Of a stretch of DNA of 16,348 nt, positions 7,960 through 16,348 are shown one piece after another. This DNA is from Geosiphon pyriformis (taxonomy: Eukaryota > Glomeromycota > Glomeromycetes > Archaeosporales > Geosiphonaceae): assembly GCA_016748015.1 (NCBI GenBank), contig JAAOMT010000316.1:7939-24286 (forward strand), read 5' to 3'. Below the pieces are notes generated by a model. The model searched no databases, was not told where the DNA came from, and worked only from the letters and a program-made list of their open reading frames with translations. Within the stretch, counting starts at the first letter, position 1; each line of letters opens with the position of its first letter. The position numbers were made by a program, and so were the translations under genes.

Positions 7960-8783
7960 ATCTAATCGTGGTCTTAAAATCTTAAAGTTTCACAATGTTG
8001 TAAATAGATTAATCTCATAAAAATTAACGATTAATTTTTTGGAAAAAATTTAAACCAATTTTACAAGTCAAACTAAATTTATTTTTCTTTATAATTTTAA
8101 ATTTTGCTAATCAATGTGTGATTAATTTTTATATACTATTTTAATATAAAAATAAAAAATGAAATAAATTTTTAATCAATTGTTTTTGGTTTTAAAACCA
8201 ATATTTAATATAAGATTTTGATATATTTATGATTTTATCTAATTAATGTTAATATTATAATAAAAACATTTTTAAAAATATAATAATATAAATAAAATTT
8301 ATTGAATATAAATATATTAAGTAAAAAATTATTTTTATTGCTTTTTTATTACAATTTTATTGATTAGGTATAAAGTAAAAATCAAATCTTTATTAAATCT
8401 GAATACAAAAAACAACTGAAAAAATATAAATTTTTAAATAAATTTTAGTTAATAAAAGTAAGTTTAAAAGAAATTCATTAAAAAATATTTTTTAATCAAT
8501 ATGTAAATAACAGAGTCATAAGTTAAAAGTTAAAATTTTTTGACCAATTCATAAAAGTATTAGAAAAATATTTTTTAAAACAATATTTTATCAAATCAAA
8601 AATTAATTTTTTTATTTTAGCTTAAATTATTAACTCAAATTTTGACCTTATTTATTTTAAACTGATTGTTAGCATTTAGTTACTCGTATTATCTAGAATT
8701 TTTTTCGAGATGCATATCAAATTTTCTATAAAATATTAGACCAAGTCTTTTTTAAACGAAGATTTTTTAATAAAATTAATTAA
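7960..8783. other. AT-rich intergenic spacer, nothing identified
   Basis: Downstream of kinase 1 the sequence is A/T runs with stops in every frame. The 3' UTR and polyadenylation signal of kinase 1 should lie at its left end; several AATAAA-like words occur but none can be singled out. Confidence 0.5.
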
Positions 8784-8887
8784 TTATGCTTTTTTCATGC
8801 CTCCCAAATTATGTGATAAGCTAAATTTCCCATTAGCCTCTATAGGCAAACCTTTATCTATTTCATACCCATAAAGGCTAGGATATT
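8784..8887 (-). pseudogene. orphan 3'-terminal exon or gene fragment
   Basis: On the minus strand a typical 3' splice site (ttattttaatttag, ending at 8888) is followed by an open segment reading YPSLYGYEIDKGLPIEANGK and then FSLSHNLGGMKKA, ending in TAA at 8786-8784. Its base composition is clearly richer than the flanks, and the amino-acid pattern (Gly, Pro, Asn turns) looks like real protein. No upstream exon was found within the next ~850 bases of minus-strand sequence, so it is probably a relic, or an exon with a distant partner. I do not recognise the family. Confidence 0.4.
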
Positions 8888-9759
8888 CTAAATTAAAATA
8901 AATCATTACAAACTATTATAAATACAATATTTTTATATTTTAGAAAATTTTTTAAAAAGCAGAAATTTTTTTTATATTATAAATAAATAAATAAAACAAA
9001 CTCATCTTTACAATTATTTAAAACTAATGTTTTAATTTATGTATCTTACTTACAATAACTTTGAACTATATTTATAGTCACAAAAAATATTTACAAATTA
9101 TTGTAAATACAATACACTTTTAATTCTTTGCACTTTTATTCTTAATAAAGTTAAATATATATAATTGAACAACTTAGTAAAAAATTTATTCTGTTTAATA
9201 ATATTTAATTTTGTAAAAATTAAAAATCTTCAAGTTTTTTTTAAAATATTCAGTAAAAACCAGTTATTTAATATTTCTAAATAGTTAATAAGTACTAATT
9301 AATTGATATTTATAAATATTTGTAATTAATTAAATAGAGTTTTATATTCTATATTTTCTCGTTTAAAAAAATGTTAATCCTAAACATATTGTAAAACTTA
9401 TTAAAAAGTTATTCAAGACAATATTAAAATAATATTTTTGTTATTTACTTGAGCAAAAAACTTTTAAGAAAATTAAAAGCAAATACATAAGATAATAATA
9501 TAATATTAATAACAAAAAAACATATTGTTATTAAAATAATTATAAAAATACTAAAGTAATGAAAATCAGGCTCAAATTCCGTATCAATTAATTGATAAAT
9601 GTATATATTTTAATATCTAAAAAATCTTTACCATTTTGAAATTAGATGCTTTTATGTAGAATTGAGATATTTTAATATCTGAAAAATTTTTCAACAAAAA
9701 ACTATGCAAGAATTAATGCTAAGCTGATATAAAATTTATGTATACAGTGAGAATAACAT
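8888..9759. other. AT-rich spacer with short dispersed repeats
   Basis: No gene was seen. Two 22-base direct copies with two mismatches lie at 8908-8929 and 9093-9114 (acaaaYtattRtaaatacaa core). A second pair around the word atattttaatatct lies near 9605-9630 and 9667-9692. Both are AT-rich and may be chance or ancient duplication. Confidence 0.4.
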
Positions 9760-10480
9760 AACTTATTTCTGCCCATTTTTAATAAGTTCCTGTACTAAAT
9801 TCAATAGTTTTTATCTTCTCATTTATTCTATGGACCATTATTTGTTTTGCTAAATTTTTAGCCCTTTTTTTAGGGAATGAGCTGTAAGTATTAAATTGCG
9901 CCCATTAGTTTAGATGATTTCTGGTAGTTGAAGGGTAGCTTCGTGGTCTAATTTCTTTATTTAGAAAAAATTAATTGTCAAGAATTAGTTTATTAGTCTT
10001 GATACTATTTTTTTTCAAGTGGTTTTGCAGCTCTTGATGGAAGTGCATGTGAAAAATTAATACCATATCGAAACAGGACTTTGATTTATTTACGTCTCTA
10101 TCTTTGAGGCTTTGGAATCAATTTGTTGACGAATCAGGTGATTTCAATTAAGAAAGGTTTTGAGACATAATTTTTACTTTCATCAAATTATTAATGTAGA
10201 AATCTTAAAAATCTGATAATAGTTTGGAAAGCATTTTTATAAATTTAATTACTGATAAAAGTTCTGGAATTCCACAATTTATAGGGCATCATTTAACGTC
10301 GATTTAGTTATTAAATTTCCTAAAATAAAGATAATAGATCAATTTTCAATTTTCAATTTTCTAGTTTTATCAATCCTACGTCTTTTTTTATTTTTCTCCG
10401 GTCTTCAATATATTCGAGAAGCTTTTTGGGATCAAAAAAATCTTGAAAAACCAGAATATAAGTAGAGTCTGTTTTTTGGT
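9760..10480. other. moderately GC-richer stretch, unidentified
   Basis: Composition rises here compared with the spacer on either side. Short plus-strand open pieces can be read, for example FDLFTSLSLRLWNQFVDESG near 10080-10150 and SGIPQFIGHHLTSI near 10263-10305, in different frames and broken by stops. A 7-base unit (caatttt) is repeated three times at 10340-10360. I suspect decayed coding DNA but recognise no family. Confidence 0.25.
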
Positions 10481-11145
10481 TTCAAAAAAATTGAAATGGA
10501 TTTCAGATGAGCATATTTATCATAAGCATTTTGATTATTGCATTTTCATATAAAAATATTACACAAATTATGGGTTAAAAAGTACATATTAGCAAGAATG
10601 AAAATAATAAAACTCTTTATATCACTGCTATTTGAATCTTCTAGTAGCATCGTTAGTTTTGGATTCAGGAATCTTTCTTTTTAATTGTTCAAGATAGATT
10701 TTGGAAAAACTTTTAATATGTGGTTCTTTAATTTTATGTCTCATATATGATCTTATTTCATTCAATATTTATTTGCAAGAAATATTTCTTATTCTATAAT
10801 AACAAAAAACTAGTAACGAATGGCTAAAGTTTTTATTAAAAAACAATGTATGCTACAAATCTCAATTGCTTTTTACATCTTCAAAAAGTTTTATTATCGA
10901 TATTAGTTCTAATGTAAATAAATTTGACAACAGTTTAATCACAGGAAAAACATTAACTTTAATAGGGTATGTGATTCCGAAAAATAATTTCTAAAAATAT
11001 CCAAAGATGGGCACCAATTATTTGTTCGCGATAAAAAAAACTTGTGAATTATTTTTTAAAGATTATTTCTCTCACGATCAACATATCGATGATCAATTCA
11101 GGTAATATATTTTAGCGGTTTATTCGTTTGTCTATTTACTACACC
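10481..11145. other. upstream region of kinase 2
   Basis: No gene was identified. The last ~150 bases before the ATG contain more G/C and C/T-rich stretches (ttatttctctcacgatcaac), as expected for a 5' UTR. A frame open from 11128 begins with TTG and is not needed, since a good ATG (caccATGG) lies at 11146. Confidence 0.35.
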
Positions 11146-12551
11146 ATGGAAAGACTCGAAGTTATAACTACTTACCCAGAAGCTCATGATTGCGACGAAT
11201 GCCAGGAGTGCCAAAAGAGCATCCGAGTACCTTCTAGAAGCAATAATTGCAGCGCGTGCAAACTCTTATTTCTAAAAAGACTGTATAAGGACTTTTCAAG
11301 CGGAAATGAAGCAGCCAACGAAATAATTAAAAATCCAATTTGTGCAAACAAACTAAACGGATTATTTTATTACGAATGGATTCCATGGGAGCGTTTGAAG
11401 GATATTTCCAAGATTGGTCAGGGAGGATTTGGTATTATTTATAAGGCAACATGGATAGATGGATTAATTGATTTTGCAACTGTGCATAATGGTGAAATGG
11501 AATATGAAAGAGAAGGGGGGACGGAAGTTGCGATAAAATTTATGAAAACATCTTTAAGGAACTATGATGAACTCTTCAATGAGGTATTGAAATAATTATT
11601 TATCTGAATACAATTTTTATTTACAATATTTTAATCAATTATTCATTTATATAATTTTTATTCCCCTATTATTAGATGAACATTCAAAGAGCTTTATTCA
11701 CAAACAGCACGGTTAAATTTGGAAATATCTCTAAAATATATGGGATCACAAAAAACGCTCAAACACTCGATTATGGGTTTGTAATGGAGTTTGCCAAACA
11801 TGGAGATATGCGGATGTATTTATCGTTAAACTTTGAGTCTACTCGTTGGCGTTATAAATTGCCTATAGCAATCAATATTGCAAATGGCCTTAATCTGATC
11901 CATTCTGTTGCTATGACACATCGTGATCTACACTCGGGCAACATTTTACAATATGGTGAAAGTTATATAGAAATTGGAGATCTTGGATTGAGCCAACCAT
12001 CAAACTCAATAACCACAGCAACGGAGGAGAAAAAGATATATGGAGTAATTCCATACATTCCACCAGAAGTTTTAAGAGGAGAAAATTTCACGACAGCTGG
12101 TGATATTTATAGTCTAGGGATGTTATTGTGGGAATTAGCGACAGGAATATCTCCTTTTCATGATTGTTCTCATGATGGGATCCTTATAACGGCTATTCTA
12201 GATGGTAAAAGACCTGAAATTATCTCCCCTCTTATTCCAGTTTGTTACATTCAACTCATTGAAAAGTGTTGGGACAACGATCCATCGAATCGCCCTACGG
12301 CCGAGGAAGTTAAGAAGAGACTGAATGAAATTATTGGGATGTACGAAGCCTATGATGATGAGTTTACAAATGAGAGCCCTGAGATTCTTCAATTTTTAGA
12401 ATCGGATAAACTCCTAAAAGAAATGTCGAACACCCATCAGATAAAAAAAAATTCACAAACCATTCATCCAGGAGCAGTTTATACGAGTCGTCTTTTAACC
12501 GCTCAAATTGTTGATTTTTCAACAGATTTTTGTTCTTTTAATTTAAAATAA
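11146..12551 (+). CDS. TKL-type Ser/Thr protein kinase 2 with N-terminal Cys cluster
   Basis: Paralogue of kinase 1 in the same orientation. Exon 1 (11146-11583, 146 codons) and exon 2 (11676-12551) join in phase 0 across a 92-base intron with GTATTG donor and ttattag acceptor, at the same place as in kinase 1. I chose the ATG at 11146 because it aligns with kinase 1 and puts Cys 16, 19, 22, 35 and 38 at identical positions. The domain shows IGQGGFG (90-96), Lys131 in VAIK, probable helix-C Glu146, HRDLHSGN (Asp230, Asn235), DLG (Asp248), PPEVLRGE, AGDIYSLGMLLWE and CWDNDPSNRPTAEE, so it should be catalytically active. The tail has IHPGAVYTSRLL like kinase 1, then ends in a different, Phe/Ser-rich sequence before TAA at 12549-12551 (437 aa). 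A conserved block downstream (12618-12745) suggests the ancestral end was different. Expected role is intracellular phospho-signalling; substrate unknown. Confidence 0.92.
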
Positions 12552-12617
12552 TTTTTATAGTGATTTATTGTTAGATTTAATTATTTTAAATTGAATGTTT
12601 AAATCACTTTATAAATT

Positions 12618-12745
12618 CAAATTTGAAAAGATTAGTCTATTTGCCTAAAGGTAAGAGTTAAAATATTAAATATGCATAATTGTTTAACACTTATTTATTT
12701 TGCTATCTATTATATTTAGACGACTCTTAATAAATCTAATCGTAA
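12618..12745 (+). other. 3' block conserved with kinase 1 (possible terminal exons)
   Basis: This stretch resembles 7835-7973 behind kinase 1: caaattt-AAAAG, a short exon-like piece ending cctaaag, a GTAAG donor at 12651, a tatatttag acceptor ending at 12719, then gacgactcttaataaatcta. Spliced, it reads YLPKDDS and stops at 12728-12730, against YLPRDDSQ in kinase 1. To reach it in frame, exon 2 would have to leave at a weak donor (GTTCTT, 12532) and enter after 12635. That is less convincing than in kinase 1, so the block may be a real exon, a 3' UTR intron, or a decaying remnant. Confidence 0.45.
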
Positions 12746-15136
12746 TCTGTTATCTTTAATTTTCTACTCATAAGTATATAGCATAATGAGACTAAAGTCA
12801 TGACTTGCTATTTTAGTTAGTTGAAAAGTGTATATATTTTAAATATTAACTGCGAAGTTCTTAGATTCATTTTTATATATTTTATTAATTTATTATAAAG
12901 GGTATTCTTTCACAAGATTTTTTAAAGAATATTCATTTTAGAAAAAATTTAAGTTGATTTATCTTAATTTTGAAATTAAGTATCAATTTACATTAAAATA
13001 AATTTAGGTAATTATAACCAAATAATTTTTTATTAATTACGGTTTTGATAGCGAAGTCACAAAATGTATTACACTAAGTTTATTTGGATTTTAGTGGTTT
13101 AAAAATAATAACACACCTAATTTTTTATGTTTTAATTTCCATTTTGCAGATTTTAGATAAATTTGCCTTGGATTTAATTTTTTATATAGCTGGTTAACTA
13201 ATTTAAATATATAATTATACATAGTAAATACATAGATAGCTTCTATTGAATGTTATTTTATAATAGCCAAATTATAGTTGTTAGTATTATTTTATAAAAA
13301 TAAACATAAAATAATTTTTTTTAAATAAACAAAAATCTAGAAGATGTAGTTTTTTTATAATATTGGAATTTACAAAAAAAAGACTTTTTTGGCAAAAAAA
13401 TAAAGTATACAAAATATCCAAATTTAGGTTATATAATAAAAAAAATGCAAAATAAATAAATTGTCTCTTTTCTTAATTATAAGATAATTAAATAACTGTT
13501 TATATTAATTGCTTTAGATTTATTATTGATTACCAAATTAGTTTAATAATGTTTAAATATATATAATAAAGTTTGTATAAAAACTAAAAACTATATTTTT
13601 AAAGTTAAAAATAATAAATAATTTACAGTTTTAATAATTGGTTTGCTTCTTAATATTAAGCCCTTTTTTTAAAATTCATTAAATATTGATCTTATGAAGT
13701 TTATTAATCTTTTAAATTATTATTATTATTATTAAAATATGTTTAGAATAATTTAATCTTATTAGATATATTATTATTAATAAATAAAATTATAGCTTTT
13801 ATATATTTAAATAATGTAAAAATTGGTTTGTTATTTTTTAAAGCTATTTTAAGTTTTACAATCAAAACATTAATTATGCCTTAAATTTCTTCTTTTAATA
13901 TTCTAAGCTTATTTTAAGTAACCTTAAAAGTATAATTAAATAATTTTACAAAATAAAATATAATGTAATTATTTATATAGAAAATAAAATAATATATTTA
14001 TTTGTTTTTAATTATATATAGTATTGAATTATTTTAACAATATATAAAAACTTGTATTACAATTTATTAATTATATCTTTTATTATTTTGGTTAAATATT
14101 TTGTTAAATAATTTAGCAATGTTATCATTGTAAAAATTATTGTATGTTAATATTTTTCTTTTAAATATAGCAATTTTAAGAAGATAAAATAGAAATTTTT
14201 TTAACAACGATTAAAAATATAAAAAAATATAAAAAAATGTAATTAATTAGAAAAATATTTAATCTTAAATTAAATATACAAATATTTTATAACTTATTAT
14301 AAAACACAACAATTGCTGTTTAACTTTAAAAAAGTAAATCGACATAATTATTAAATTACTTTTGTTTTTAAAATTATTTCGAAAGAAATTTCAAAAAGAT
14401 TAAAAATAAAAAACCAAAATTTTAAACAATTTTTTTGTAAGATAAATAATATACAATGATTTTATAACTTATTAATTTAAAAATATTTTTTTTTGTACTT
14501 AGAAGTAAATTCAAAATGAGCTATAAATCAAATTAATAAAAAACAAATACATATATAAAAATAAGCATTAAAATGAAAAACACTTTAATTTTTTTTTGTT
14601 AAAACTTTCTTATAAAATTGAAAATCTTTTTCTCATAGAAATTTTTTTATTGATTTCAAAATTTCATCATCTTTATTTAATTCAAAATTGTTATATTTTA
14701 TATTATTAAGTTGTTATTACATCTTAACTATCTTTATATTGTTATTTTTACTGTAATTTTTACTGTTATTTTTATTATTATTTTGCTATTTTTATATTTT
14801 AGCCATTTTAATTGTTATTTAAACAATTTGTCATTTGCTTATATGAACACAACTTGATTTTTTTTTATTATTAAAAAATAATCAATCTACAAATTGTAAT
14901 TAACAAAATTAACGCAATTTGTATAACTTAACAATGACATTAAATTTGATTTTTTTATTATAGAAATACATAAATTAATTTTTTGAAGCATAACAGTTTA
15001 TAAAATCTTTTAGCATTTTTTAATCATAATTAATACTAAAGAAAGTTGTTAATATTGAAAAACAAATAGTTATTAAAACTATAAATAAATTTTGATTTTA
15101 AAAACATAATATTTAGCCTTTATACAAACTTTTTAT
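12746..15136. other. very AT-rich intergenic spacer, nothing identified
   Basis: About 2.4 kb of the most A/T-biased DNA in the window. I saw no coding segment, RNA gene or complete repeat. A short ATT run (six units) lies at 13716-13734, and T-rich near-repeats of the form ttatttttactg occur near 14740-14780. A 12-base palindrome lies at 12795-12806. Confidence 0.5.
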
Positions 15137-15747
15137 ATGCGTACACAAATGACATCAGAGATTTACAGTAATAAATTCAGTTTCATTCAATCAATTAAAT
15201 TCAATAGAAAATTGAGATCCGAAAACCTTTTATCAAATCATCTTCAATTAAAAAAGCTCTGGTTTATTTTTTCAATTTTCATTTGGAACTTTCTTGAAGC
15301 GTTGAACAATTATCAAAAGTTTTGACCTGGCCCAAGGCAAACAAACTATGGATTGGAAATCAATTACTCTAACTTGCAATGATTGTCTGAACAGCAGGTT
15401 ATTTCCTACGCCCTTATGGAAATATAATTTTTATTGTATTTTTAAATAAAACTTAATTTTTTTTCAATCTAAATATCATTACTAAAATGAAGTTTATTTT
15501 CCCAACCGGGAAATGACGTGAACCTTAATATTTGTAGAAGAAATAAATCCTTTAGATTATTTATTCACATTCACCATTCAAGGCAAGAATACAAGAATGA
15601 AGGCTTTTTCGAAATTCAAAAAATGCATTTACTTTTTATCTTAACTACCACAACCTCGAATACACTTGAATTTATTACGGGAAAATTTTGTCTCCTTAAC
15701 AACGCAAAGTATGCACCCAAAGAATAATAAATGAAATTTAAGAAATT
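15137..15747. other. mixed-composition stretch with short ORFs, unidentified
   Basis: Composition becomes richer again. The plus strand is open at 15137-15325 from an ATG (62 codons, MRTQMTSEIYSNKFSF...), and the minus strand is open in the same area for about 46 codons (LFRQSLQVRVIDFQSIV...). Around 15518-15727 a further plus-strand frame starts only at GTG. None shows a motif I know, and both strands are similarly open, so I do not call a gene. Confidence 0.25.
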
Positions 15748-16266
15748 GAGCAACATTTTATTGCGGTTTTAGGAAGTGGACATTTTACTTTGGAAAAGTA
15801 TTATTCAGAGATTCGTGCCAGTAGATTAGCGACTCGAGGATTCGGCAGTTAAGCATAAAAGTCACCACTAAAGATTTTAGTTAATGAATTCGAAACTTTA
15901 ACCTTTTTTCAAAAATTGGCACGTCTGACGTTTTGTCAAAAAATGGATACGATCGGGTCAGGACAAAAAAAAATAATAGGCAAGAGAGCTTTGTTCTTAA
16001 TAAATTAATCTTCACTTATATTGCTTGGGTTGGATCGATGTCTAAACATAATCATTTTAATTAAAGGTGATATTATTTTAGAGGAGAATATGGAAATCTT
16101 GGGATACTTCGAGGTATGGCTTGAATTTAAACTTATTATTAAAAATGCCCATTGGGCTCGACCAAGATATTTTACCACTGTTGCCGCCCTCTTGATCATT
16201 CTCGTCCGACTTGAGTGGTTTGAGACATGGTTTCAATCGCACATAATCAACCATCTAGATAAATAA
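15748..16266 (+). pseudogene. long unidentified frame with three in-frame stops
   Basis: One plus-strand frame runs 173 codons with only three internal stops, TAA at 15850, 15856 and 16006, where AT-rich DNA should give a stop every dozen or so codons. It reads EQHFIAVLGSGHFTLEKYY and SEIRASRLATRGFGS, then FFQKLARLTFCQKMDTIGSG, then a C-terminal part with ENMEILGYFEVWLEFKLI and LEWFETWFQSHIINHLDK. I recognise no domain. I found no intron that removes the first two stops (the obvious one would be 14 bases). The likely reading is a decayed gene or transposon-derived frame. The opposite strand is partly open too (16005-16199), so strand is not certain. Confidence 0.3.
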
Positions 16267-16348
16267 ATAAATTCAAAGATTGGAAATATCTGAGTTTAAT
16301 TAAATACCGAAAAGTCGGAGCTTTAGAATACATACAAAACCACTTTTC

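Noticed and set aside
11128-11145. Six-codon N-terminal extension of kinase 2
   Set aside because: Begins with TTG. The ATG at 11146 has a good context and aligns the Cys residues exactly with kinase 1.
12198-12392. Minus-strand frame opposite kinase 2 exon 2
   Set aside because: Antisense shadow of the kinase C-lobe.
12795-12806. 12-base perfect palindrome aagtcatgactt, resembling a bZIP site
   Set aside because: Short enough to be chance, with no gene promoter nearby on either side.
13716-13734. Second ATT repeat
   Set aside because: Only about six units, common in AT-rich DNA; not comparable with the 92-base tract at 6733.
15518-15727. Plus-strand 69-codon frame
   Set aside because: Begins with GTG, not a usual start in a fungal nuclear gene; no motif, and the opposite strand is equally open.

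Overview
The window looks like nuclear DNA of a filamentous fungus, most probably an arbuscular mycorrhizal fungus (Glomeromycotina, Rhizophagus-like). The reasons are the extreme AT richness, short GT-AG introns of about 70-190 bases, and a pair of tyrosine-kinase-like (TKL) Ser/Thr kinases of the style that is massively expanded in those fungi. These have an N-terminal CxxC cluster, 'W-I/V-PWERL', 'HRDLHSGNIL', 'PPEVLRGE' and a 'HPGAVYTSRLL' tail. The assignment rests on my recognition of family style, not on a search.

Layout, left to right. (1) 1-525, minus strand: the 5' end of a cytochrome P450 gene, running off the left edge, with three short introns whose phases all agree. (2) 1.7-5.6 kb: a graveyard of minus-strand coding relics. 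It holds two unidentified open segments, a three-repeat Myb/SANT pseudogene at 2987-3964 with two in-frame stops and one frameshift, an isolated kinase catalytic-loop fragment (HRG instead of HRD) at 4480-4596, and a possible zinc-ribbon-like piece at 4821-4973. (3) 5855-5897: a near-perfect 43-base palindrome. (4) 6257-7959, plus strand: TKL kinase 1, whose first intron carries a 92-base pure ATT microsatellite. (5) 8.0-11.1 kb: AT-rich spacer with one orphan exon-like block on the minus strand (8784-8887) and a slightly GC-richer stretch I could not identify. (6) 11146-12551, plus strand: TKL kinase 2, a paralogue of kinase 1 with the same intron position. (7) 12.7-15.1 kb: very AT-rich, empty by my reading. 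(8) 15.1-16.35 kb: GC-richer DNA with an unusually open but interrupted plus-strand frame (15748-16266) that I do not recognise.

The two kinases form a same-orientation duplicate pair. They share five Cys at identical residue numbers, the splice site after the presumed helix-C Glu, a DLG (not DFG) magnesium-binding motif, and a small conserved block beyond the apparent stop codon. In kinase 1 that block splices in frame to give a different C-terminus. The window shows no operon or known multi-gene system. The unusual points are the hidden 3' exons, the microsatellite in a kinase-domain intron, the palindrome and the decayed Myb gene. I found no convincing tRNA, rRNA, CRISPR array or intact transposon.
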